A DNA stretch of 64,000 nt, from assembly GCA_022376925.1 (NCBI GenBank), contig JAIOJX010000027.1:17377471-17441470 (forward strand), read 5' to 3'. Below, one piece after another: positions 23,328-34,628 of the stretch. The stretch comes from Tragulus kanchil. Taxonomy: Eukaryota > Chordata > Mammalia > Artiodactyla > Tragulidae. Positions within the stretch are counted from its first letter, which is position 1. Every line of letters starts with the position of its first letter. Position numbers and translations under genes: made by a program. The notes below the pieces were generated by a model. It was not told the origin of the DNA and ran no database searches. It saw only the letters and a list, made by a program, of their open reading frames with translations.

Positions 23328-24293
23328 ATCGACAGCATTAACAACCCTTAAAAAAAAAAAAAAAAAGACTTGGAGTAGAAACAGAAGTATAACCCCAACT
23401 AGAATCAGTAGGAAGTCAAATGGTGTCTTAGTTCGATGGGTTCCTAAAACCAAGAAAATATATGCCATTGCAAATGGAGTTCCTATTGAAGTGAAATGAC
23501 CTTCATGTCTCAGCGACTAATTAATGAGACTCTTGGGGAGAGAATGAAGAGCTGTGAACTGTGGAAATACTGTCCTCTGGGGCAATATATTAGCACCTTC
23601 AGTTTGCCAAAGAATCAGCAATAATGGTCAGTTTACTGCTCTCAGAGAAATCATATGACTGCTGAAATGTGTAAAGAGAGCACTTGGAATTCCAGAACCC
23701 ATTGTTTCTTTTGGAGACGGCAAGAACCACTGGCTGAGGTTGTCAATAACCTTCAAATGATACCCCCCTTGGAATACACAGTGTCATGATTGTCTTTGGG
23801 ATTTGGGGGTCATGAGGAATGGTAAGAAAGAGAAAAGCGTAGATGAGGATAAACCTCACTCAAACCACTCATTTTTAAACATACTACATCTAAGATTTTG
23901 CTGCTTGGATACATTTTCTCTCCTCATCTCTCCTTTATCCCATTTATTTGCAAAGCATGATAAAAATGAGAATGAACTGGATGAGGAGAAGCCGTGCATG
24001 TACGAGAGAGTTCCCGGGTTGTAAGACGTGTCTGTGGAGTTTCTGTCTACTAACGAGTGCGGGAGGGACGGAGCCGAGGCCCCGAGGGTTGAGTGCAGGT
24101 GACGGAGCCGGGAGCCGAGCTCTGTAGCCGCTGGGATATCTTGTGGCCTCTCTTCCTGCTTTCAAACTCTTCTGGCTGTGTCATCCATATAAATATTAAA
24201 ATGAATGCTGATTTAGTGTTTTATGTATTTTATTTCCTTATTTTGATAGCTTTTTATTCTAGTTTAATTGAGACATAATCAGCTTGTCACACT

Positions 24294-24755
24294 GTGTAAG
24301 CATAGGCTGTGGTTTTCCCAGTCGTCGTGTGTGGATGTGAGAGCTGGGCCCTGAAAGAGAGGGCTGGAGAGTGGGTGCCTCTGACCTGCGGTGCTGGACA
24401 CGACTCTCGAGAGTGCCCTGGACAGCAGGGAGACCACACCAGTCGGTCTGGAAGGAGATCAGCCCTGAACATCCATTGGAAAGGCTGATGCTGAAGCTGA
24501 AACTCCAGTACTTGGCCACCTGATGCGAAGACCCAACTCACTGGAAACGGTCCTGAGGTTGGAAAAGAGTGAAGGCAGAAGGAGGAGAGGGGAACAGAGG
24601 ATGAGATGGCTGGATGATGCTACTGATTAAATGGTCATGAACTCGGGCAACTCTGGGGGATGGTGAGGGACAGGGAGACCTGGCGTGGCACAGCCCACGG
24701 GGTCACAAAGACTCGGGCATATTTTGGCGACGGAACACGCCCGCACACATACCTA
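24294..24755 (+). mobile_element. BovB (RTE) LINE 3' end (D7 copy A)
   Basis: Plus-strand BovB 3' end. Nucleotide words GGTTTTCCCAGTCGTCGTG, CTGATGCTGAAGCTGAAACTC, CACCTGATGCGAAGACCC and GAGATGGCTGGATGATGC follow the order of the C-terminal end of the BovB ORF2 (reverse transcriptase protein). Missense, stop and frame changes show it is inactive. Confidence 0.9.
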
Positions 24756-25378
24756 CAAGTGCTTTACTAAGCTACAGAATGTGCTTGGTATCAGCCAAAT
24801 AACTAGCAGAAATACCCTTTAAAATATACTTTAATTTTCTAAAGCACGAACGAAGTCATTCTACCTCTATGAAATTGTCTTTGGGATTTGGGGGTCATGA
24901 GGAATGGTAAGAAAGAGAAAAGCGTAGATGAGGATAAACCTCACTCAAACCACTCATTTTTAAACATACTACATCTAAGATTTTGCTGCTTGGATACATT
25001 TTCTCTCCTCATCTCTCCTTTATCCCATTTATTTGCAAAGCATGATAAAAATGAGAATGAACTGGATGAGGAGAAGCCGTGCATGTACGAGAGAGTTCCC
25101 GGGTTGTAAGACGTGTCTGTGGAGTTTCTGTCTACTAACGAGTGCGGGAGGGACGGAGCCGAGGCCCCGAGGGTTGAGTGCAGGTGACGGAGCCGGGAGC
25201 CGAGCTCTGTAGCCGCTGGGATATCTTGTGGCCTCTCTTCCTGCTTTCAAACTCTTCTGGCTGTGTCATCCATATAAATATTAAAATGAATGCTGATTTA
25301 GTGTTTTATGTATTTTATTTCCTTATTTTGATAGCTTTTTATTCTAGTTTAATTGAGACATAATCAGCTTGTCACACT

Positions 25379-25840
25379 GTGTAAGCATAGGCTGTGGTTT
25401 TCCCAGTCGTCGTGTGTGGATGTGAGAGCTGGGCCCTGAAAGAGAGGGCTGGAGAGTGGGTGCCTCTGACCTGCGGTGCTGGACACGACTCTCGAGAGTG
25501 CCCTGGACAGCAGGGAGACCACACCAGTCGGTCTGGAAGGAGATCAGCCCTGAACATCCATTGGAAAGGCTGATGCTGAAGCTGAAACTCCAGTACTTGG
25601 CCACCTGATGCGAAGACCCAACTCACTGGAAACGGTCCTGAGGTTGGAAAAGAGTGAAGGCAGAAGGAGGAGAGGGGAACAGAGGATGAGATGGCTGGAT
25701 GATGCTACTGATTAAATGGTCATGAACTCGGGCAACTCTGGGGGATGGTGAGGGACAGGGAGACCTGGCGTGGCACAGCCCACGGGGTCACAAAGACTCG
25801 GGCATATTTTGGCGACGGAACACGCCCGCACACATACCTA
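25379..25840 (+). mobile_element. BovB LINE 3' end (D7 copy B)
   Basis: Second rendering of 24294-24755, offset 1085, with the same inactivating changes. Confidence 0.9.
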
Positions 25841-26574
25841 CAAGTGCTTTACTAAGCTACAGAATGTGCTTGGTATCAGCCAAATAACTAGCAGAAATAC
25901 CCTTTAAAATATACTTTAATTTTCTAAAGCACGAACGAAGTCATTCTACCTCTATGAAATGAGTTTAACAGGATGCTCTTCAGTTTCATAATGATTTGTT
26001 TTTTATACACATTTTCCATCTCAACTATTTGAAATATGCATCAAATATGTTAATAATATAAATATTGGATGATAACAAGGCATAATTATGCATAACATGG
26101 AGTTTTAAGATACTTAAAAACACTTCTGAAGTAGCTTGAAGGCCTGTACTATCACATGTGAAGAAAATAGCTATGGCCATTGCTCTGTGAGAAAAGCAGA
26201 TCCTTCACGGGTGCTGCATGACGGTCTGGAGGGGTGGGAAGGGGGGGATATACATATGACTAATCTGAGAACATGCGTATCTGTAAACAACAAAACTCTG
26301 TAAAAGTTAAAAGTAAAAGAAAAGTTAAAAAAAAAACACAAAACACTTCTGAGGTCAATGAAATCAAAATGGAAATTGATAGTTAGCCAGAAATGACCAA
26401 GATTTTATGATAAGCAAGCATATCTTTTTTTTAAAGCATTCTGTATGGTATTAGAGTAGAGTCGGTGAACAGCCAGTGTGGTGGCAGTTTCAGGTGGGCG
26501 GCAGAGGGCTCGACCGTACCTGCTCATGGGGCCCTTCTCCCCCAGACTCCCGTCCAGCCCCGCCTGCCGGGTAA
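25841..26574. other. Unassigned A/T-rich sequence
   Basis: A/T-rich with a G7 run (about 26240) followed by GATATACATATGACT and an A-rich stretch at about 26325. This could be an eroded sense-strand L1 3' tail. No gene. Confidence 0.35.
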
Positions 26575-28095
26575 CGCTGGGCAGCACTCCCTGTGCTGTG
26601 CAGTGGGACCTTGGTGCATGTCCGTCTTGCACTTAGCAGTGATTACATGTCAGTCCTCAGCGCCCCAGCTGTCCCTTCTCCCCATCCTCCCATCCCTCCC
26701 CACCCCCACTTCCAGCAACCCTAAGTTCATTCTCTGAGTCTTTGAGTCTGTTTTGTAAGTAAGTCAATTTGTATCATTTCTTTTTACATCCCACTTATAA
26801 ATGGGGTCATAGTTTGTTCTCCTTTCTCTTTCGGACTTATTTCCCTCAGTATGACACTCTCTAGGTCCATCCATATTGCTGCAGATGGTGTTATTTTGAT
26901 CTTTTTTATGGCTGAGTAGTATTCCATTTTGTATATGTACTACAGCTTCTTTGTCCGTTCCTCTGTCAGTGGACATTTAGGTTGCTTCCAGGTCTTGGCT
27001 AATCCCTTTAATTTTTTCTAAAGCACGAACGAAGTCATTCTACCTCTATGAAATGAGTTTAACAGGATGCTCTTCAGTTTCATAATGATTTGTTTTTTAT
27101 ACACATTTTCCATCTCAACTATTTGAAATATGCATCAAATATGTTAATAATATAAATATTGGATGATAACAAGGCATAATTATGCATAACATGGAGTTTT
27201 AAGATACTTAAAAACACTTCTGAAGTAGCTTGAAGGCCTGTACTATCACATGTGAAGAAAATAGCTATGGCCATTGCTCTGTGAGAAAAGCAGATCCTTC
27301 ACGGGTGCTGCATGACGGTCTGGAGGGGTGGGAAGGGGGGGATATACATATGACTAATCTGAGAACATGCGTATCTGTAAACAACAAAACTCTGTAAAAG
27401 TTAAAAGTAAAAGAAAAGTTAAAAAAAAAACACAAAACACTTCTGAGGTCAATGAAATCAAAATGGAAATTGATAGTTAGCCAGAAATGACCAAGATTTT
27501 ATGATAAGCAAGCATATCTTTTTTTTAAAGCATTCTGTATGGTATTAGAGTAGAGTCGGTGAACAGCCAGTGTGGTGGCAGTTTCAGGTGGGCGGCAGAG
27601 GGCTCGACCGTACCTGCTCATGGGGCCCTTCTCCCCCAGACTCCCGTCCAGCCCCGCCTGCCGGGTAACGCTGGGCAGCACTCCCTGTGCTGTGCAGTGG
27701 GACCTTGGTGCATGTCCGTCTTGCACTTAGCAGTGATTACATGTCAGTCCTCAGCGCCCCAGCTGTCCCTTCTCCCCATCCTCCCATCCCTCCCCACCCC
27801 CACTTCCAGCAACCCTAAGTTCATTCTCTGAGTCTTTGAGTCTGTTTTGTAAGTAAGTCAATTTGTATCATTTCTTTTTACATCCCACTTATAAAGGGAG
27901 TCATAGTTTGTTCTCCTTTCTCTTTCGGACTTATTTCCCTCAGTATGACACTCTCTAGGTCCATCCATATTGCTGCAGATGGTGTTATTTTGATCTTTTT
28001 TATGGCTGAGTAGTATTCCATTTTGTATATGTACTACAGCTTCTTTGTCCGTTCCTCTGTCAGTGGACATTTAGGTTGCTTCCAGGTCTTGGCTA
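25915..28095. repeat. D8: 1094-bp tandem duplication
   Basis: Copy A runs from about 25915 to 27005 and copy B from about 27009 to 28095, offset 1094. Joint: TCTTGGCTAATCCCTTTAATTTTTTC, where copy B continues TCTTGGCTATTGCAAG. The joint contains a slightly lengthened T-run relative to the copy A start. Internal difference: ATAAATGGGGTC (26801) versus ATAAAGGGAGTC (27890). Confidence 0.95.
26575..27003 (-). mobile_element. L1 3' UTR/ORF2-distal fragment (D8 copy A)
   Basis: Antisense L1: GGCTGAGTAGTATTCCATTTTG, CAGTGGACATTTAGGTTGC and CCATATTGCTGCAGATGG are hallmark words of the L1 3' region. Cut off at the D8 joint. Confidence 0.88.
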
Positions 28096-28230
28096 TTGCA
28101 AGTAGTGCTGCGGTGAACTTTGTGGTTATTGTTTCTTTTGGGGTCAAGTTTTTCTCCGGCTAGTAGGATTGCAGGATCCCCCGACAGTGGTTGTACCAGC
28201 TTCCGTTCCCACCAACAGTGTAAGAGGGTT
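27669..28230 (-). mobile_element. L1 3' UTR/ORF2-distal fragment (complete rendering)
   Basis: Same fragment in D8 copy B, and it continues past the joint position through TTGCAAGTAGTGCTGCGGTG to CCACCAACAGTGTAAGAGGG, as expected for uninterrupted L1. This shows copy B, not copy A, has the native right flank. Confidence 0.88.
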
Positions 28231-30005
28231 AAGCAGGTGCTTATTTTTAAAACTACCCTGCCTGTGCTGGCCTCTGAAATCCTTCACAAACCTTCATGTA
28301 TGTTTTGGGGTAGTTTGACGTCTCAGTGCATTGGGTCTTAGCAAAGAAGTATGGCTGTGAAATAAATTTGAGCCCTGTCTAAAGTCCGTTCTGAGCTTGG
28401 AAATCATCCCATAACAAATGAGTTCACAAAGATGATGCCACAGAAGTAGAAATTCCCGGCAATTGGGGCAGAATTTGAGCTTAATAAAGTTTCAAATTAT
28501 CCAAAAGAAAATTAAAAAAATGAGAAGTGCTGAGGAGGACCCATGGCCTCTGTCTGGATGTCACATTTATGCCTTCAGGTGACATGCTGTGATCAAGGGG
28601 CAAGGCTTGGGAGTCACTGTCTGTTGATAAAAATATTGCCCTGAGTCCCAGGCAGAGGCTCCTCATATAAGATCCATTCTTTGGGGAGAGGAAGCTTTCA
28701 TTTGTCTTGTAGATTCTGAACCCATGAGACCAAGGTGGGGGTCAGGGCTGTGGTTCCTCCCTCAGCCTCCCTGCACCCATCTGGACTCCGTGTTTCTCTA
28801 GGCTTGTGTCCACCGTGGGGTAAGCGCCGGACAGAGGGCTGCTTCAGAGCAAATGAGGCCCTTAATTTATCATAAAAAAGAAGACTGGTTGTTAAGGTTT
28901 TATTGGATTACAACAAAGGCTCCTAGCACCAGGAGCCTGTGGTTTTATTCCCGGCATCACTCAGGGAGGTTGAAATCATAACCACAGATTATAGCAGTGA
29001 ACTTCCAAATTTCCATACCCTCAGCAGAGACATTGCCTTCCTGGAGCTGACGTGGAATTACATGCTCTGTGATTTTCAGGAGAGGTGTTGGAAACTTTTC
29101 TGTTTGGATATCGCCGGGGGAAGGTTGTGATTCTCCAGTCACCTCTGTGGTCACAGCTCCAGCATCCTTAAAAAAGGGAAGGAATGGAAAAAAAGCAAAA
29201 CGAAAGACAATTGTTGTGACTCCCACCACTCTGTCCTCTTGAACAGTTTGAAGGTTTTCGTTATTTTTTTTTTTCTTTCACTGAGTTCAGTAAAAGTTCT
29301 TATAAGGTCATCCTAGGTTTGTAGCAGTGGCTTCTGCAGATCGCCCAAAGGAGCTATGACGACACTGTATTTTATCAGCTAAATAGACTCTCAAATCTAC
29401 TATCTGAGCTAGATGGTACATATATATGTATGATGTGATGAGCCTGATGCTAGGTTGAGTTTCTTTTTTTCTCAGTCTCTTTGCTGAGCACACGTTTAAA
29501 GAAGTGGGGGCAAAATCTAGGAACGCTCCTGCGTTCATTCATCACACAGCTTGAAAGCTCGTGGTCGTATTTGTCCTTTGCCATCCAGGCTCAGTGCCAT
29601 TCCCACATTACAGGAAGCTGTGTCCTACTTCTCATAGTTGGAGAGAGAAGCGCCGATCTCTTTGGGAAGGATGGTCAATGCCTGGAGGGATGGAAGCTTG
29701 TCTTTTATCGGGTCTGTTAACAGTTCAGTTCCTCCTCTGCTTCTGAATAGGAGCTGATCCTTGGGAATGTCTGCTGCATCCATGAGAATGCCTTTCCCTA
29801 CTCTGTCTGAGTCAGAGAGAGCTCATACTCAGGCAGGGAAGATCCACGTCATCTCACCAGAGTGGGGACCCAGACACAGGAGGCCACTCGTTAATAATGC
29901 TGTTAAGGGCTTCGGCTGGTTTGGTTTTGTTCTCAGGTATCCGTCCATTTTTTCCCTGGAGCAGGGTTCAGTATCCCTGCCCATATTCACATGACTTACC
30001 CACCC
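28231..30005. other. Unassigned single-copy sequence
   Basis: About 1.8 kb without a recognised repeat or supported exon. Contains a 10-T run near 29263 and A-rich tracts near 28510 and 29180. No duplication here. Confidence 0.4.
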
Positions 30006-30315
30006 CCACGAGAGGAGATCAGACCAGTCCATCCCAAAGAAAATCAACCCTGAGTATTCATTGGAAGGACTGATGCTGAAGCTTGCCACCTGATGCGAAG
30101 AGCCAACTCTTTAGAAAAGACACTCATGCTGGGAAAGACTGAGGGCAGGAGGAGAATGGAGTGACAGAGGATGAGAGGATGGGATGGCATCACTGAGTCG
30201 ATGGACATGAGTCTGAGTGAACTGTGGGAGATGGTGAAGGACAGGGAAGCCTCATGTGCTGCGGTCCATGGGGTCGCAAAGAGTCAGACACGACTAAGCG
30301 ACTGAACAGCAGCAA
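30006..30315 (+). mobile_element. BovB LINE 3' terminus
   Basis: Plus-strand BovB end. CTGAGTATTCATTGGAAGGAC, a small internal deletion after GCTGAAGCTTG, then GATGCGAAGAGCC, and the terminal GGGGTCGCAAAGAGTCAGAC ... GACTAAGCGACTGAAC. A Bov-tA follows 16 bp on. Confidence 0.92.
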
Positions 30316-30330
30316 CATGAAAGTAGAGTG

Positions 30331-30535
30331 ACATTCCCTGGTGGCTCAGTGGTAACGAATCCGCCTGCCAATGCAGGAGACACAGGCTTGATCTCTGGGT
30401 TGGAAAGAATCCCCGCAGAAAGAAATGGCCACCCACTCCAGTCCATGGCTAGCCCCGTGGACAGAGGAGCCTGGTGGACTACAGTCCTTGGGCTTGCAAA
30501 AGTTTGGACACAACTTAGAGACTAAGAAGCAACAG
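30331..30535 (+). mobile_element. Bov-tA SINE
   Basis: Plus-strand Bov-tA from ACATTCCCTGGTGGCTCAG to GGACACAACTTAGAGACTAAG. Diverged at the BovA block (CCACTCCAGTCCATGGCTAG). Confidence 0.92.
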
Positions 30536-31317
30536 CCCCGCCGCTCTGGGAAGAGTGGGCTTCACCACCCCCTGCCCCCGCGGCCCCTAGGGCTCTGGGC
30601 TCGGCCAGCAGGGAGGCAGCAGGTGGGACGCCGTCCCGCCGACGCTTCGGAGCGTGGCTGGCTCTCGCCAGGGCCTGCCGTCCGCCAGCAGAGCAGCGTG
30701 TCCCGACGGCAGCTGCTTCCTAGCCCAGATGTGGGAGGAAAAGGCACGTTAGGGGGCGACGGGGCCCAGAAGTCCCACAGCCCTCTGAGGACAAAGGGAA
30801 ACAAATGTGTGTGGCCTGAAGCCACTAACACATTGGAGTTGTTTATTGCCACTGGAAAAAATGACTAAGTTCAGAGCACAGAGTCTGCCCTTCTCTCCAT
30901 GCCAGTCCTGGCCAGAGGCAGGCTGCTGTCTAGGGCTGCTTCCCTGTGGCTGGAGACTGACCGCAGAGCTCGGAGCGTCCCCTCCCAGTGGGACGGGCAG
31001 CCGAGGCGGCGGGGCTCACGTGGGCGCCCTGGACTCTTAGAGATGGGCGTCTGTGGCAGACCTCCTCTGGCTCCTTCCTGATCAGAGGTGGGTCACAGGT
31101 CGGCCTCTAAATGTCACTGGAACGTGGTCGCCGGCCCCGCGTCCGTCAGGGTTGACTCTGACTGGGAGGGCTGTCTTCTGTTCTGTTCTAAGTAGCTTGC
31201 TTGCTTTAATGGAAGCGTACTCGACACGCAGCGGCGTCAAGTGTGCAGCAGGATGACTCTGCGTCCGTGTCTGTCGTGAGGACTGCTGCCGCGGCTGGCC
31301 GGCACGCCTCGCTGCGC
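30536..31317. other. Unassigned GC-rich sequence
   Basis: CpG-containing, GC-rich between 30540 and 30720 and again around 30960-31030. Open frames exist on both strands but show no recognisable domain. No gene called. Confidence 0.4.
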
Positions 31318-31520
31318 ACGCTCAGGCACTCGCACGCCCGCCGCCGCGCCCCGCCAGGCCTCCGCCAGGCTCCTCTCTCCACGGGGCTCTGCGGACGAGA
31401 ACGCTGGAGCGGGTGGCCACGCCTCCTCCAGGGGGTCTTCCCGACTCAGGGGACGCGCCGTCTCCTGGTCTCCCGCACTGGCAGGCGGGGCCTTTACCAC
31501 GAATGCCACCTGGGAAGCCC
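31318..31520 (-). mobile_element. Bov-tA SINE, CpG-rich variant
   Basis: Reverse Bov-tA, unusually GC/CpG-rich: CGCACGCCCGCCGCCGCGCC at the left, CGAGAACGCTGGAGCGGGTG internally, head CCACCTGGGAAGCCC. Confidence 0.85.
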
Positions 31521-31717
31521 CCAGTTGCCAAGGGTACACCCGGATTGGTTTCAGATACACAATGCAACTACCTTTAACAAAGTACCGCCTGTCAAATTCT
31601 AGTGTCATACTGAGGATGCATTTCCACAATTATATAAAAAGGTCATCAAAATACTGCTTTCTTTTCCAGCTACATTGCCTGTGAAGTTCCATTTTGTAAA
31701 CCACTTCCACCAGAACA

Positions 31718-31925
31718 GGGACTGCCCAGGTGCCTCGCTCGCTGGTGAAGAAGGGGCCCGCCAGCGCGAGAGACGCGGCTCGGCCCCCGTTGGTCGTCGC
31801 TCCTGGGGGAAGACGTGGCAGCCACTCCAGTTCCCTCACCTGGAGAGTCCCACGGGCAGGGCAGCCTGGCGGGCTCCAGTCCACGGGGTCACACAGAGGC
31901 GGTCGCGGCTGAGCGGCTGAGCGCT
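31718..31925 (+). mobile_element. Bov-tA SINE, CpG-rich variant
   Basis: Plus-strand Bov-tA: GGGACTGCCCAGGTGCCTCG head, GCAGCCACTCCAGTTCCCTC, tail GGGGTCACACAGAGGCGGTC. Forms an inverted pair with the SINE 198 bp upstream. Confidence 0.85.
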
Positions 31926-32179
31926 GAGCCAAGCATCGGACCTCAACAGAGTGAAACCAGAAGTAGACAGCAGACCCTGAGCTTTAGCCTCTGATTAGGC
32001 CAGACGTGAAAGAAATTTATAAAGTGTAAAGGCAGTCCATTCTTTTCAGTAGATTTTTTGGGGGAAATACAGTTATTCTCAGTAAAATATTATTGATATT
32101 AATATAGAATATTTTTATATTTTAACAGATGAAGAAAAATTAAATATCTCAGGTGTGATTTCTCACACGGTAAAAAACC

Positions 32180-32390
32180 TTGGTTCTGAGCCCACGTCTG
32201 CCTGTGGCCACGCGAGGCCGTGTGCTGGACTGCTGGGTTACGGCCTGCACCCCATTTTGAAGGGTGGCCCCAGGAGGAGGGCGCGGCTGCCCACTGCATT
32301 GCTCTCGCCTGGAGAGCCCCCTGGGCAGAGGGGCCTGGCGGGCGACAGGCCATGCGGTGGCAAAGACCTAGACATGGCTGAGCGGCTCGC
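32180..32390 (+). mobile_element. Bov-tA SINE, diverged
   Basis: The BovA half is clear (GCGGCTGCCCACTGCATTGC, CGCCTGGAGAGCCCCCTGGG, AGACATGGCTGAGCGGC). The tRNA head is eroded, so the left edge is approximate. Confidence 0.75.
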
Positions 32391-32482
32391 ACTCTGCCTG
32401 CCCTAGCCCTCAGGACTGAGCAGCGGACGCGTCCCTGCCCCCGGGGTACCGGCTGGCCGCTGTGCGCGAGCCCGGGCCTCGT
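32391..32482. other. GC-rich spacer before D9
   Basis: CpG-rich 92 bp without recognised feature. Ends where D9 copy A starts. Confidence 0.35.
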
Positions 32483-34628
32483 GGTCTCTGTCTTAGCCCT
32501 CAGCCAGCACAGCCGGCCCCTCCACCTGGTTTGCTCTGTAGGCCACCCTCTCTAGGCTGCTAAGGCCGTTCCAGCATGTGTTAGGACAGGCGCCAGGGGT
32601 CTCTGCCAGGATGTTAAAGCCTAAGACACCGGAGAGTTCCCCTTCCGTGGAAAATTCTCTCTCACTCAGGCTTACATTCGGGCTCTGCCCCCGGCCTCCA
32701 GCCCTGTATCCTCAGCGTTAGTTCCCAAGCCCTGCCTGGTTGCCGCAGGTACAGAGCAGCCATGCCCTTCAGCTCTTTTTGATGCTAATCTGTTTCTTTC
32801 CGTAGCAGCGCGTGGCCTTCCCCAGTCGGGCTGTGCTGAGAACTCATCCTAGTTTTTGGACTGGACACAGTAAGAGGACCCAAAGGGCCAGACGTCAGGG
32901 CATCTTTCCTAGATGACAGTCTTCAGGCCACAGGATCTGACGTTCACTCGCAACGGCGAGAGCCTGCTTCTGCAGATCTGGGCCAGTCACGAAACTCCAG
33001 AAGTGACCATTTTCTAGAAGTATCGGCCCTCCAGAACCCCTTTCGCGCATGTCAGTTCCTGTTGCTGCCTTTTGAGGGTTGTGAGTTTTACAGAGGCGAG
33101 GTCTTGAGCTGTAAGGCGGGCTCCTTTGTAGCTCCACCATGATTAAGATCAAAGCTCGCGCCGGATTTTCAGCACAGCTTGCCTGCTGGCTGCCCGACAG
33201 GTAGGTGTCTCCACAGCTGCCGGTAGGCTTCCTGGCTCCCAGTGACTTGCTGCGAGTTGACGGCCGGCTGTCTCTGAACGTAATTCTCTTTCTTTGAGGC
33301 TTCCAGGATATTGAACAAAAGCGGTTCAACTCTGTAATCTTTATAATTGTCACTGCTCTCATATCTTTCCAGGACTAGAATAAAATGCACAACCCGGGGC
33401 TTCCTCTTCAGCCTGGACCGGCTCCACCGCAGGTGAAGGTCTCAGCATGCCTGGCAGCCGCCCAGCGTTGCTGCTCCCCGACTTGTCGTCAGTAATAGGA
33501 CGCCTCTTGCCGTTGGACGGGTGAGTGATCCCATTCCAGTGCTTCTCCCAAGGGTCTCTGTCTTAGCCCTCAGCCAGCACAGCCGGCCCCTCCACCTGGT
33601 TTGCTCTGTAGGCCACCCTCTCTAGGCTGCTAAGGCCGTTCCAGCATGTGTTAGGACAGGCGCCAGGGGTCTCTGCCAGGATGTTAAAGCCTAAGACACC
33701 GGAGAGTTCCCCTTCCGTGGAAAATTCTCTCTCACTCAGGCTTACATTCGGGCTCTGCCCCCGGCCTCCAGCCCTGTATCCTCAGCGTTAGTTCCCAAGC
33801 CCTGCCTGGTTGCCGCAGGTACAGAGCAGCCATGCCCTTCAGCTCTTTTTGATGCTAATCTGTTTCTTTCCGTAGCAGCGCGTGGCCTTCCCCAGTCGGG
33901 CTGTGCTGAGAACTCATCCTAGTTTTGGACTGGACACAGTAAGAGGACCCAAAGGGCCAGACGTCAGGGCATCTTTCCTAGATGACAGTCTTCAGGCCAC
34001 AGGATCTGGCGTTCACTCGCAACGGCGAGAGCCTGCTTCTGCAGATCTGGGCCAGTCACGAAACTCCAGAAGTGACCATTTTCTAGAAGTATCGGCCCTC
34101 CAGAACCCCTTTCGCGCATGTCAGTTCCTGTTGCTGCCTTTTGAGGGTTGTGAGTTTTACAGAGGCGAGGTCTTGAGCTGTAAGGCGGGCTCCTTTGTAG
34201 CTCCACCATGATTAAGATCAAAGCTCGCGGATTTTCAGCACAGCTTGCCTGCTGGCTGCCCGACAGGTAGGTGTCTCCACAGCTGCCGGTAGGCTTCCTG
34301 GCTCCCAGTGACTTGCTGCGAGTTGACGGCCGGCTGTCTCTGAACGTAATTCTCTTTCTTTGAGGCTTCCAGGATATTGAACAAAAGCGGTTCAACTCTG
34401 TAATCTTTATAATTGTCACTGCTCTCATATCTTTCCAGGACTAGAATAAAATGCACAACCCGGGGCTTCCTCTTCAGCCTGGACCGGCTCCACCGCAGGT
34501 GAAGGTCTCAGCATGCCTGGCAGCCGCCCAGCGTTGCTGCTCCCCGACTTGTCGTCAGTAATAGGACGCCTCTTGCCGTTGGACGGGTGAGTGATCCCAT
34601 TCCAGTGCTTCTCCCAAGGGTCTCTGTC
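32483..34628. repeat. D9: ~1070-bp tandem duplication, 10-bp joint homology
   Basis: Copy A is 32483-33552 and copy B is 33553-34618. The word GGTCTCTGTC is at start, joint and end (32483, 33553, 34619). Differences: AGTTTTTGGAC versus AGTTTTGGAC, GATCTGACG versus GATCTGGCG, and GCTCGCGCCGGATT versus GCTCGCGGATT. The offset therefore drifts from 1070 to 1066. No repeat family or gene recognised inside. Confidence 0.96.

Larger units (their letters stand above)
21672..23973. repeat. D6: ~1150-bp tandem duplication
   Basis: Copy A is 21672-22822 and copy B is 22823-23973. The offset falls from 1151 to 1149 at a T-run (TTTTTTTTTCCATTTGG versus TTTTTTTCTATTTGG). Joint GAGAATTTGTTGC combines the end of copy B (GAGAATGAACTGG) with the start of copy A (GCATTTGTTGC), sharing only AT. 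The unit contains a Bov-tA. Confidence 0.96.
23789..25960. repeat. D7: 1085-bp tandem duplication
   Basis: Copy A is 23789-24873 and copy B is 24874-25960. The joint CTATGAAATTGTCTTTGGG shares only AT with the flanks. Copy A starts 184 bp before the end of D6 copy B, so the TTGTCTTTGGGATTTGGGGG word occurs three times (about 22640, 23790 and 24875). The unit carries a BovB 3' end. Confidence 0.97.

Noticed and set aside
24294..24755. A functional BovB reverse transcriptase
   Set aside because: Only the 3' end is present, with frame breaks.
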